A stretch of DNA of 52,193 bases, from contig CAJUTO010000009.1 in the NCBI GenBank assembly GCA_910589675.1, forward strand, positions 1-52,193. The letters run 5' to 3'. The translations under genes were made by a program, and so were the position numbers. The stretch is from an uncultured Lactobacillus sp. Lineage in GTDB: Bacteria; Bacillota; Bacilli; Lactobacillales; Lactobacillaceae. Within the stretch, counting starts at the first letter, position 1. Each line of letters begins with the position of its first letter. Below, piece by piece: positions 16,164 through 24,243 of this stretch. The notes under the pieces are model-generated. The model did not search any database. It had not been told where the DNA came from and saw only the letters and a list, made by a program, of their open reading frames with translations.

Positions 16164-18356
16164 TTATGCTTGAGTAGCATTATCTGGAATTTCTACTTCT
16201 TGATCAACGGTTGCCATTAAAATTTGATCTTCAAATCTTACTGAATCTCCATTTTTCTTTTCAATAATAATATCATCAAAATTATTAGCATTCGTTACAA
16301 TAATTGGAACTACTGTGTCATATCCAGCTGCCTTAATTTTATCTACATCGAATGTCTCAAGTAAGTCACCTTGTTTAACTTTTTGACCTACTTCAACTTT
16401 TACCTCGAAATATTTTCCTTTCAAATTTACCGTATTAATACCTAAATGAATCAACAATTCAACTCCATTGTCTGACTTTAATCCAATAGCATGTTTAGTT
16501 GGAAAAACAGAAACTACTTCACCATCAAATGGCGCATGAATTTCATCATTATTTGGTTGAACAGCAATTCCTTTACCAATAGTACCAGCCGAAAAAACTG
16601 GGTCATCGACATTTTTTAATTCAAGTGCAGTACCCTGAACTGGGGATGCAATTCCTTGATCTTTGAATTCAACTCTTTTAACTTTAAAATCTTTCTTTGA
16701 AGTAGTAGAGACAATTTTATCGCCCCAAATTAGAGTACTGATAAAAGCAATTCCAAAAGCGACAAGTAAAGATAGACAAAATCCCATAAAGCTACCATTA
16801 ATTCCAGCTTTTTGATCAATAAACATTGGAATTCCAAAAATACCACCACTAGCAAAGCCTCCAAACATTTTTGCATTTGAAAAAGCAGCGATTGCTCCAC
16901 CAAATGCTGATCCGATTGATCCAAGAATAAAGGATTTTTTATGTGGTAATGTAACTCCGTAAATTATTGGTTCTGTTACTCCCAAAAAACCAGAAATAAC
17001 GGCTGGCCAACCAATTTCCTTAAATTTAGAATCTTTAGCCTTTAGAACTAAAGCCAATGCAGCCCCAGTTTGTCCAAAAACTGTACAATATAACATCGCA
17101 TCAATAGGATCAAAACCACGAGTTGCTATATTGTTTAAAAAAATAGGTATAAAGGCCCAATGTAGTCCTAGTAACACTACTGCTTGCCAAATACCAGCTA
17201 AAATAAACCCAGCTACAACTCTTGCATGAGCATAAATCCAAAGAATACTATATGTCAATTCTTCACTAGCCCAAGAAGTTGCTGGTCCTACGACTAAGAA
17301 AGTTAAAGGAACAGCAATCATTAAAGTTATTAAAGGCGTGAAGATAAGCTTTAATGATGAAGGTAGATAGTTGTTTAAAAACTTATACAGAATTGATGCT
17401 AGCCATACCGCAATAATTGCTGGAATTAGCGTTTGGGTATAATTCATCAAAATAACAGGAATATTAAAGAATTGAATGCTTTGCTTCATCTGATATGCCT
17501 GGACTAAAGATGGATAGCAGAGTGCTGCCCCTATAATTGCTCCAACATATTCATTTATTTTAAATGTTCTAGCAGTTGAAAAGCCTATCATCACGGGTAA
17601 AAAGTAAAATAATGCATCCCCTGCAGCATAAAGAATTAAATATGTGCCACTCTTTGTATTTAATACATGTAAAACAACCAAGAGCGTTAAAAATCCTTTT
17701 AATACACCTGCAGCTGCTAAGACTCCTAAAAATGGTGTAAAAATAGTTGTTAATAATTTTATAAAGCGATTAACTATATTTTTATCTTTATTTGTATTTT
17801 CTTTATGATCCTGACTCAATCCTAAAAGTGGAATTACTTGATCATAAACATCTGCTACGTTGTTTCCAATAATAACTTGATATTGACCACCTGCATGAGC
17901 AACGCCCATTACTCCTTTTAATTGCTTAATTGCATTATCATCAGCTTTGCTTTCATCTTTTAATTTAAAACGTAGTCTAGTCACACAATGAACTAAACTA
18001 ATTACATTATCTTTACCACCAACTAGCTTGACTATTTCTTCAGCTAGTTTTTTATCTTTTTCATCTACTTTAGACATTTTCTTTTCTCCTCCACTTATAT
18101 TTTTCTGCTTTAATAAGTGAACCAATGCATCATAATAAAGCTCTACATCTTGACCTAAAAGGATTTGTAACTGTCCATCTTCAAACTCACTTTCTGAAAT
18201 TGCTGGAATCAACTTTAGTTTTGGATAGTTTACTTTCTTTGAATCTTTTAAATAGAACCTTAGCCTTGAAATACAGTTGAATACTTCATTAATATTTTCT
18301 GCTCCACCAACTGCAACCAAAATTTTTTCCGCTACTTCTTTATAACTGTTATTCAT
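16164..18356 (-). CDS. PTS beta-glucoside-type permease with two EIIB domains (EIIB-EIIB-EIIC-EIIA)
   Basis: A 730-residue BglF-family permease that imports and phosphorylates a glycoside with PEP-derived phosphate. The usual order is one EIIB, EIIC, EIIA. Here an extra EIIB-like domain (residues 1-93, Cys28 in FNCISRLRF) precedes the standard one (Cys124 in VHCVTRLRF). EIIC (about 190-550) contains GFLGVTEPIIYGVTLP; EIIA has KHAIGLKSDNGVELLIHLGI with active His near 637. An internal ATG at 18077 (residue 94) has its own perfect ribosome site, so a standard 637-residue form may also be made. It starts 5 bases after the antiterminator gene, so they form one operon. No phospho-beta-glucosidase is adjacent. 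Confidence 0.92.
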   Translation of the reverse strand: MNNSYKEVAEKILVAVGGAENINEVFNCISRLRFYLKDSKKVNYPKLKLIPAISESEFEDGQLQILLGQDVELYYDALVHLLKQKNISGGEKKMSKVDEKDKKLAEEIVKLVGGKDNVISLVHCVTRLRFKLKDESKADDNAIKQLKGVMGVAHAGGQYQVIIGNNVADVYDQVIPLLGLSQDHKENTNKDKNIVNRFIKLLTTIFTPFLGVLAAAGVLKGFLTLLVVLHVLNTKSGTYLILYAAGDALFYFLPVMIGFSTARTFKINEYVGAIIGAALCYPSLVQAYQMKQSIQFFNIPVILMNYTQTLIPAIIAVWLASILYKFLNNYLPSSLKLIFTPLITLMIAVPLTFLVVGPATSWASEELTYSILWIYAHARVVAGFILAGIWQAVVLLGLHWAFIPIFLNNIATRGFDPIDAMLYCTVFGQTGAALALVLKAKDSKFKEIGWPAVISGFLGVTEPIIYGVTLPHKKSFILGSIGSAFGGAIAAFSNAKMFGGFASGGIFGIPMFIDQKAGINGSFMGFCLSLLVAFGIAFISTLIWGDKIVSTTSKKDFKVKRVEFKDQGIASPVQGTALELKNVDDPVFSAGTIGKGIAVQPNNDEIHAPFDGEVVSVFPTKHAIGLKSDNGVELLIHLGINTVNLKGKYFEVKVEVGQKVKQGDLLETFDVDKIKAAGYDTVVPIIVTNANNFDDIIIEKKNGDSVRFEDQILMATVDQEVEIPDNATQA
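18075..18092 (-). promoter_or_regulatory. Internal ribosome site and start inside the PTS gene
   Basis: On the minus strand GGAGGAG (18092-18086) stands 8 bases before an in-frame ATG (18077-18075), which begins MSKVDEKDK, a normal N-terminus for a single-EIIB permease. It marks either the fossil junction of two fused genes or a working second start. Confidence 0.7.
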
Positions 18357-18361
18357 TTACA

Positions 18362-19204
18362 TTACCTATCTGCAACCGCAATATGATGAATATGGATCGT
18401 TAAGTACATAATTTCATCTTGCGGTACTTTATAATCAAACTTTTGCATCACAATTCCTGTGATTCTTTGTGAAATTAAATATTCCTTATGATAGCGGTGA
18501 ACAACCATGCTATAAAGTTCTTTATCAACACTAGATTCTTGGATTTGCTTTTTTGAAATTCTCTGAGCAAAAAATTTTAGATGAGTTACTAACCGATAAT
18601 AAGCAACTGATTTTGAACTAATTTCTATATTTAACATTTCACTAATAATATCTAAAAGCCTATTAATTAATTCAATTGTTCCGGCTGTATGTTCAAGTGA
18701 GTTTCCTTCTTCAGCAGTAATTAAATGCATTGCAATATTAGTTGCCTCATCTTCTGGAAATTTTAAATTTTCACTTTTTTCTAAATAATAAAGGACCCGC
18801 TTTCCTAATTGAAACTCATCCGGATATGTTTGCATCGTTTCAATTGTTAAACGATTCTGAATCGGCATTCCCTTCTTTATCCTTTCAACTGCAAACTGCA
18901 AATGGTCTGGCAATGATAAATAAATATCGTCGCTTAACTTTTTACCTGAACTTGCAATTGCTTCTGAAATAATTTGATCAGATAATTCAATATATTTTGG
19001 ATCAATGCTAGCTAGCATTTCACTCATTGAGTTAGTATCTTTTTCATTTTTTGGATAAAATACTTTTTCAACTCTCTCTTCACCAATAACTTCACCTGCC
19101 TTTTTATGAAAGGCAATTCCATTTCCTAAAGCTACTAATGTTTGCTTATGCTTATCTGTAGCAACAACAGCGTTATTGTTAAGAACTCTTTTAATTAGAA
19201 ACAT
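18362..19204 (-). CDS. LicT/BglG-family transcriptional antiterminator
   Basis: A 280-residue protein. The N-terminal RNA-binding CAT domain (MFLIKRVLNNNAVVA, LVALGNGIAFHKKAGE, about 1-56) is followed by two PRD domains with regulatory His in SLPDHLQFAVERIK and NIAMHLITAE (PRD1) and VTHLKFFAQRI and TIHIHHIA (PRD2). These proteins bind the RAT RNA hairpin and prevent termination when sugar is present; PTS phosphorylation of the His residues tunes them. The RAT/terminator lies just upstream, so the protein controls its own operon with the PTS gene. AAAGGT precedes the ATG. Confidence 0.93.
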   Translation of the reverse strand: MFLIKRVLNNNAVVATDKHKQTLVALGNGIAFHKKAGEVIGEERVEKVFYPKNEKDTNSMSEMLASIDPKYIELSDQIISEAIASSGKKLSDDIYLSLPDHLQFAVERIKKGMPIQNRLTIETMQTYPDEFQLGKRVLYYLEKSENLKFPEDEATNIAMHLITAEEGNSLEHTAGTIELINRLLDIISEMLNIEISSKSVAYYRLVTHLKFFAQRISKKQIQESSVDKELYSMVVHRYHKEYLISQRITGIVMQKFDYKVPQDEIMYLTIHIHHIAVADR

Positions 19205-19221
19205 ATAATTTACCTTTCAAT

Positions 19222-19299
19222 AAAAAATGGCAAGACTCAATAAACCTAACTTAAAATAATTTAGATTTATTTGGTCTTGCCAACTTAATGTAACAATCC
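19222..19299 (-). promoter_or_regulatory. RAT antiterminator element overlapping a terminator
   Basis: On the minus strand GGATTGTTACATTAAG followed by TTGGCAAGACC (19299-19273) closely matches the LicT/SacY RAT consensus. Its 3' half is also the 5' arm of a terminator: TGGCAAGAC pairs with GTCTTGCCA, closing at 19228 and followed by TTTTTT (19227-19222). The two structures exclude each other. Confidence 0.88.
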
Positions 19300-19318
19300 G
19301 ATTTCTTATTCAGTTATA

Positions 19319-19347
19319 AGCATAGCATTTAATGTAAACGATTGCAA
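19319..19347 (-). promoter_or_regulatory. Promoter of the antiterminator-PTS operon with perfect cre box
   Basis: On the minus strand, TTGCAA (19347-19342), 17 bases, then TATGCT (19324-19319). A perfect cre, TGTAAACGATTGCA (19333-19346, plus strand), covers the -35 and half the spacer, predicting CcpA repression by preferred sugars. Confidence 0.85.
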
Positions 19348-19357
19348 TAAGTGCTAC

Positions 19358-19377
19358 ATTAGTTTAGCTTAGTTTAG
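19358..19377 (-). repeat. Direct repeat CTAAACTAA x2 upstream of the PTS-operon promoter
   Basis: On the minus strand CTAAACTAAGCTAAACTAAT contains two copies of CTAAACTAA in a 10-base period, starting about 10 bases upstream of the -35. Related sequence occurs upstream of other promoters in the cluster (15070-15079, 22238-22256, 23309-23323). Confidence 0.5.
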
Positions 19378-20667
19378 TTGCTTATCTATAATTATGAGTT
19401 CATCTTCTAGCACTGGCAGCATTTTAAGGACATTATTTTCTACTTGACCTTCTAAAATACTTCTATTATTTAAATCAATAACTTTACAATTATTTATATG
19501 TAAATCTAATTTATTAAAATCTAAATTTCCAGCTGTTGGTAAATAAATTAAGATATAATTCTCACTTTCCGCGCCTCTAATTGCTTTACTTACATCAATA
19601 TTAAGCGGTTTTAAACCATTAGGAGCAAATTTAGTTAAAATGGCTTTCAGAAATCCTAAATCCTTAGCACCACGAAAAGTTAAACAGGTCCTCCAGTCGT
19701 ATGGTACAAGTTGAACGTTAAAATTTTTCTCTAACTTCTGCTCAGGATGACTAATATCTTTCCAAGGCCATATTCCAAAACTTCCATAACCTAGGCCTGC
19801 ATCAGCTCCCGATAAAACTGCTCGCCAAGCAGCCTTTCGTACATCGAATGCATTATAGCGTTTAGGTTCTGGCGAATGCATTTGGGTCAAGCCTTCATAA
19901 CAAAGTTCGGTATCAATAATCGGTCCCTGATAATCTTGTTTTTCACGTAAAGCTAATGGAATAGTATAGGCAGTTTTTTGACCGCTATAACCATGACCAG
20001 ATTGATAACTATAAAAACTAACTTGCTTAACAAATTCTTCTGGCAAATCATGACTCTCTCCATTAATGTGAAAAGTGTATATGCCAGCTGGATCTACACT
20101 TTTGGCACTCTCTAGCACTTCTTGATAATACTTAATTGCCGTTTGGCGATTTTGTCTTTCATTATTAGTGAATCCCACATCCCCACTTACAAACCAAATT
20201 GGATTAAATCTTTTAAATTTATTAACTACGCAAGTAACATAAGGTTTAATGCAATCAAATGGCATTAAATTATTTTGAGCAAGGTGAAGATTATCAATCC
20301 AATTATCTGGAATGAAATTGCTCCAGAGTAAAACCAGTGCTGGAACCATGTTGCGCTTTTTCATCTCTTCCAGCATTTTAACTGCATTATCAAAATACTC
20401 CTCGTTTATCTTAGTAAAATCATATTCATATGACCCATCCGGGTGCTCTACGACTGTGAATGGTTCTCGTCCTTTTAATGGTTTACTAGAATCCCATTGG
20501 CGTAATATATTAATTTGAATAGCATTAAATCCTTCAGATTTTCTCATATCAAGATAATATCGCCAATCTGGCATTGTAATACTAGTAAAGGCTCCCCAAC
20601 AAGTATCAGCTAAATAAAATAGTTTTTCTCCATTTTTATACAAATATTTGCCTTTTGTTGATAACAT
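19369..20667 (-). CDS. DUF4038 (GH140/apiosidase-like) glycoside hydrolase
   Basis: A TIM-barrel hydrolase with KGKYLYKNGEKLFYLADTCW at the N-terminus, the DUF4038 hallmark, GFNAIQINILRQWD, a candidate acid/base Asp near 163 (WFVSGDVGF) and a nucleophile Glu near 254 (IIDTELCYEG). There is no signal peptide, so it acts on imported sugar. I chose ATG 20667 (432 codons): GAGGA lies 10 bases upstream and the protein then begins right at the conserved domain; a longer frame reaches 20718, overlapping the isomerase stop. It is second in the operon after the sugar isomerase. Characterised DUF4038/GH140 enzymes release apiose; that specificity is inferred here. Confidence 0.82.
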   Translation of the reverse strand: MLSTKGKYLYKNGEKLFYLADTCWGAFTSITMPDWRYYLDMRKSEGFNAIQINILRQWDSSKPLKGREPFTVVEHPDGSYEYDFTKINEEYFDNAVKMLEEMKKRNMVPALVLLWSNFIPDNWIDNLHLAQNNLMPFDCIKPYVTCVVNKFKRFNPIWFVSGDVGFTNNERQNRQTAIKYYQEVLESAKSVDPAGIYTFHINGESHDLPEEFVKQVSFYSYQSGHGYSGQKTAYTIPLALREKQDYQGPIIDTELCYEGLTQMHSPEPKRYNAFDVRKAAWRAVLSGADAGLGYGSFGIWPWKDISHPEQKLEKNFNVQLVPYDWRTCLTFRGAKDLGFLKAILTKFAPNGLKPLNIDVSKAIRGAESENYILIYLPTAGNLDFNKLDLHINNCKVIDLNNRSILEGQVENNVLKMLPVLEDELIIIDKQLN

Positions 20668-20695
20668 TCTTTTACATTCCTCTTTAATACTTAGC

Positions 20696-22156
20696 TTATT
20701 TGTGTTTCTGCTCATCATCCAAAATACTATCTAAATCGCCGTACCAATAAGCTGCAACCTTATCCTTAATTGGATCATAATAATCTGGACTTACATTAAT
20801 GTACTTACATGCTTCTGCTAAAATAGGTACAACATCAGCTCGTACACCAGCCATATGATGGATATATGGTCCATAAACATATTTTGCTTCAAATCTATTC
20901 AAATCCTTAAATTGGAACCAGGCATAGGTCCCTTGTTCATATGGTCCATCACAAGTTTTAGCATTACCAATTAACATTGAATACTTACCGTGATCACCAT
21001 CAAATCGCACTAAGGTATAGGTTCCATCTTTAGCTTCAAAAGCAGCTGAGCCAGGATAGTCAAAAACAAAATGTGAAGGTGGTAAAATTGGCCGATTTTT
21101 TGCTGTTTGAAAGGCGAATGTACCTAAGTGCTGTAATAATTCACCATTCTCATTTTCGGGATGGCGACAGTTAACATCCGCAAATATGGCTCGTTCATCA
21201 CCCAAAGTAGCACTTTCTGCTAATAATTCAGAAATAGCACCATTAATATCTGTCTCACAAGTTACGGGCATGCCTTCGGTTTGAAGTAGTGCTTCAGAAG
21301 CATAAGGTAAAATACCGATTTCCCTTTGCAACTCAGTCCAACATTGAATTGTACCTGCATTGCAACCATATTCCTTCATCTTATCTTGCATAGCAAGTTT
21401 CAAAGCAGCTACTTTGGTGAAATCTTCATCTTTAATTTTAATATCAGCCCAATTACGATAGGTTTCTTTTGTTTCCTCAATTCTAGAATCCTTTTTGTCA
21501 ATTAACTCATACATATAAGAAGTTAACTCTCCTAAAGGAATTGGTGAAAGTTGAATACCAAACTTTTCTAATAACTCTCCTTCATTAACGATCACTGACC
21601 AAAAGTCAAAGGGACGAGTACCAATTTGTAAAATTCTTGTATTCTTAAAAGTTTTAACTACATTACATACTTTGATAAAATCAATCATCCCTCTACTAAA
21701 AGCAGGATCGTCAATATCGCTATTTTTAATGTAGGTAAACGGGACATTAAAGTGACGTAAAACTTTTCCAATCGCAAATAATCCACACTGTGTATCCCTT
21801 CTACGTGAGCCGTCGGGAGCTGGAGCTTCATCTTTTGGACCCCAAAGTAATACCGGGACATTAAGTTTAGCAGCTAATCTTGCCACTTCATACTCAGTAC
21901 CAAAATTCTCATTAGCAATGAACAACCCATCAATTTTTGCTTTCTTGAATTTCTCAGTAATCTTTTCTAATCCATCATCGTCGTACAGAAGTCCGTCATC
22001 ATTTACTTCTTTAATGTCAACATAATTGACACCTAGTTCATCTAATTTTTCACGTGTTTTATTTGCAAATTCAATTGCTGCTGTTGCAGAAAAAATGTTT
22101 CTTCTTGTTGGTGCAAAGCCAATCTTAATTTGTTTTAAACTATCATAATTAGTCAT
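20696..22156 (-). CDS. L-fucose/L-arabinose isomerase-family sugar isomerase
   Basis: A 486-residue relative of fucose and arabinose isomerases, which convert aldoses to ketoses with Mn2+. The expected metal ligands are visible: Glu301 (TCETDINGA), Asp327 (FADVN) and His433 or 434 (YIHHMAG). I chose ATG 22156 because GAGAGG sits 8 bases upstream; the ATG at 22162 would be too close. It leads the operon with the DUF4038 hydrolase and has a cre box in its leader. With the kinase and split transketolase next door, a role as D-apiose-to-apulose isomerase is proposed. I do not know that characterised apiose isomerases share this fold, so another pentose is possible. Confidence 0.8.
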   Translation of the reverse strand: MTNYDSLKQIKIGFAPTRRNIFSATAAIEFANKTREKLDELGVNYVDIKEVNDDGLLYDDDGLEKITEKFKKAKIDGLFIANENFGTEYEVARLAAKLNVPVLLWGPKDEAPAPDGSRRRDTQCGLFAIGKVLRHFNVPFTYIKNSDIDDPAFSRGMIDFIKVCNVVKTFKNTRILQIGTRPFDFWSVIVNEGELLEKFGIQLSPIPLGELTSYMYELIDKKDSRIEETKETYRNWADIKIKDEDFTKVAALKLAMQDKMKEYGCNAGTIQCWTELQREIGILPYASEALLQTEGMPVTCETDINGAISELLAESATLGDERAIFADVNCRHPENENGELLQHLGTFAFQTAKNRPILPPSHFVFDYPGSAAFEAKDGTYTLVRFDGDHGKYSMLIGNAKTCDGPYEQGTYAWFQFKDLNRFEAKYVYGPYIHHMAGVRADVVPILAEACKYINVSPDYYDPIKDKVAAYWYGDLDSILDDEQKHK

Positions 22157-22177
22157 ACTCATTACCTCTCAAATTTA

Positions 22178-22226
22178 TGTATTCGCTTACACAAATTACA
22201 ATAACTAGTATTTCCTAACACATCAA
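22178..22226 (-). promoter_or_regulatory. Isomerase-operon promoter with perfect cre box
   Basis: On the minus strand, TTGATG (22226-22221), 17 bases, then TATTGT (22203-22198). The perfect cre TGTAAGCGAATACA (22191-22178) begins at about the transcription start, a roadblock position. Confidence 0.75.
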
Positions 22227-22256
22227 TAGTTAATTTACTTAATTAAACTTAACTAG

Positions 22257-23276
22257 CTATTTTAATGATTCTCTTACAATTAGTTTTGTCGAGATAAAGC
22301 TTTTCTGGCTAAGCCAATGCGTATTACTTACTTTTTCTTCTAGTTGATTAATTGCCTGTCTAACGATTTGTTCAATCGGAACGTGAATTGTTGTTAATTC
22401 CGGATTAATCATTGTATCCTCAAAAATATCATCAAAACCCATGATTGCCAATTGGTCAGGGATTTTAATACCAATTTTGGTTAATTCTTTAACTAAACGT
22501 AGAGCCATATAATCATCTTCACAAAAAATTGCATGCGGATATTTTTTATTCGAATAGAAAAATTTAGGTAATGTTCCCCTCAATTCAACTGGATTTAAAC
22601 TAAAGACAAAGTCTGGCGGAATTTCAAGATTTTTTTCTTTTAGAGCAGTTCTAAAACCCTCTCTTCTCTTCAAAAAATTAGTAATTATCCGATTTGATGC
22701 AACATAACCAATCTGTGTGTAACCTTTTTCTATAATAAACTTTCCAGCATTATATCCTCCTTGAAAGTTATCAATTGAAACAAAGTCTGCATCTACATCT
22801 TCAAAATAATTATCAATAAAGATAGCATTCTTAATTTTAGAATCTAAGAATAGAATTTGTTTTTTATTTAAATCTGTTGCTAGAACAATCGCCGCCTTAC
22901 TTTTCTTTAGAGCAGTACTATTTTCGATGTCTTGTTTCAAATTTCGAATATTTAAAGTAACAATTTGAACTTGTCCACCAGATCCACCAACATTTTGAGA
23001 AAGATTAGATACTAATGAATCAAAAAACGGTAAACTTGCATAACTTCGATTCATTAACCCTGTAGTAGTCTTAATAATTACTAAGCTAATGCTAGTTAAT
23101 TTTCTCACACCGCCCTTTTTATGCTTTCTTAGTGGTTCATAGCCCATTTCTTCTATTACTTTAAAAATATGCTTCCTCGTTTTTTCACTTACTCCTGCTT
23201 TTCCATTTAGTGCAAAAGAGACAGCCGCTTTTGATACACCTGCTTTTTCTGCAATATCACTCATCTTTAATTTCAT
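22257..23276 (-). CDS. LacI-family transcriptional regulator
   Basis: A 339-residue protein. HTH MSDIAEKAGVSKAAVSFALN, then the hinge (EKTRKHIFKVIEEMGYEPL) and a sugar-binding-like domain ending in LAIMGFDDIFEDTMINPELTTIHVP. It lies between the isomerase-hydrolase operon (same strand) and the divergent transketolase-kinase operon, so it probably regulates one or both. The ribosome site before the first ATG is weak (AAGAAAG). Its operator could be the palindrome at 23367-23382 or the CTAAACTAA repeats. Confidence 0.9.
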   Translation of the reverse strand: MKLKMSDIAEKAGVSKAAVSFALNGKAGVSEKTRKHIFKVIEEMGYEPLRKHKKGGVRKLTSISLVIIKTTTGLMNRSYASLPFFDSLVSNLSQNVGGSGGQVQIVTLNIRNLKQDIENSTALKKSKAAIVLATDLNKKQILFLDSKIKNAIFIDNYFEDVDADFVSIDNFQGGYNAGKFIIEKGYTQIGYVASNRIITNFLKRREGFRTALKEKNLEIPPDFVFSLNPVELRGTLPKFFYSNKKYPHAIFCEDDYMALRLVKELTKIGIKIPDQLAIMGFDDIFEDTMINPELTTIHVPIEQIVRQAINQLEEKVSNTHWLSQKSFISTKLIVRESLK

Positions 23277-23308
23277 TTTTTATTTCTTTCTTAAATAAAT
23301 TTACTAAT

Positions 23309-23323
23309 CTAAACTAAACTAAT
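23309..23323 (+). repeat. CTAAACTAAACTAAT repeat upstream of the transketolase operon
   Basis: CTAAAC is repeated and matches the motif at 19358-19377 and 15070-15079. A weak promoter (TTAAAT, 17 bases, TATAAA at 23346-23351) follows immediately. Confidence 0.4.
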
Positions 23324-23366
23324 TAAATAATTAATCTATGTTAACTATAAACATGATACCCTCATT

Positions 23367-23382
23367 TTGTAAGCATTTACAA
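23367..23382. promoter_or_regulatory. LacI/CcpA-type palindrome before the transketolase operon
   Basis: TTGTAAGCATTTACAA is a near-perfect dyad. It matches the cre consensus except CA for the central CG, so it may be the operator of the divergent LacI protein, a weak cre, or both. It lies between the likely -10 and the ribosome site. Confidence 0.6.
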
Positions 23383-23409
23383 GATAATAAACAAATTGAG
23401 GTGTTTCTA

Positions 23410-24243
23410 ATGGATAGTTTAAGTTTAAAGAAAAAAGCCATTCAATTAAGGAAAAGAACATGGCAACTAATCTATCGTCATCATAACGGTCACACAGGTT
23501 CAGACCTATCATGTACTGATATTTTAGTTGCTCTCTATTATGGCGTTCTCAACCAAACTCCCGATACTTTTGAAGACAAAAACTCTGATACCTATATTCA
23601 AAGTAAAGGACATGCAGTAGAAATTTGGTACGAAATTCTTGCTGACAAAGGATATATTGATCAAGAAGATTTAGATAGACGGTACTCCACTTTTAATAGT
23701 CCCTACATTGGTCATCCAACTACTGATGTAAAAGGAATGGAATTTCATACAGGCTCTCTTGGTCATGGACTTGGTTTAGGCGTTGGCGTTGCTTTAGCTG
23801 CAAAAATGGATCATTTAAAGAAACGTACTTTTGTTTTAATGGGTGATGGTGAACAAGCAGAAGGATCTGTTTGGGAAGCTGCTATGGCAGCAAGTAACTA
23901 CAGCTTGGACAATTTAACTGCAATTATTGACCACAATGACTTACAAATTACTGGTACAACGGACTCAGTTATGCGTTCTAATCCACTTAGTAATAAATAT
24001 GAAGCATTTGGTTGGGATGCGATTGAAGTAAACGGTAACAATATTGATGCTTTAGTAGATGTTTTAAATAAGCCAAATAACACCGGAAAACCAAGAGTTA
24101 TTATTGCTAACACAGTTAAAGGTAAAGGAATTACCGTTGCAGAAAATCGGGCAGATTGGCATCACAAAATACCGACTAAAGAAGAGTATCAAGAAGGATT
24201 ACAAGAATTAGATACACAGCTGGAGGGACTTAACAATGACTAA
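23410..24243 (+). CDS. Transketolase, N-terminal (TPP-binding) subunit; apulose-4-phosphate transketolase A-like
   Basis: A 277-residue split transketolase subunit. Landmarks are HHNGHTGSDLSCTDILVALYY, QSKGHAVEIWYEIL, the His loop SLGHGLGLGVGVALAAK, and the TPP motif GDGEQAEGSVWEAAM with HNDLQITG. I chose ATG 23410 because GAGGTG precedes it by 6 bases; the upstream 24 codons have no ribosome site and cover the operator palindrome. The stop overlaps the next start by 8 bases. Split transketolases act in special pentose pathways. With the neighbouring isomerase and FGGY kinase this matches the known apulose-4-phosphate transketolase route (AptA), but that is inferred from context. Confidence 0.9.
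   Translation: MDSLSLKKKAIQLRKRTWQLIYRHHNGHTGSDLSCTDILVALYYGVLNQTPDTFEDKNSDTYIQSKGHAVEIWYEILADKGYIDQEDLDRRYSTFNSPYIGHPTTDVKGMEFHTGSLGHGLGLGVGVALAAKMDHLKKRTFVLMGDGEQAEGSVWEAAMAASNYSLDNLTAIIDHNDLQITGTTDSVMRSNPLSNKYEAFGWDAIEVNGNNIDALVDVLNKPNNTGKPRVIIANTVKGKGITVAENRADWHHKIPTKEEYQEGLQELDTQLEGLNND

Noticed and set aside
16730-16924. Small minus-strand frame within the PTS gene
   Set aside because: Out of frame with a conserved EIIC region and without its own ribosome site.
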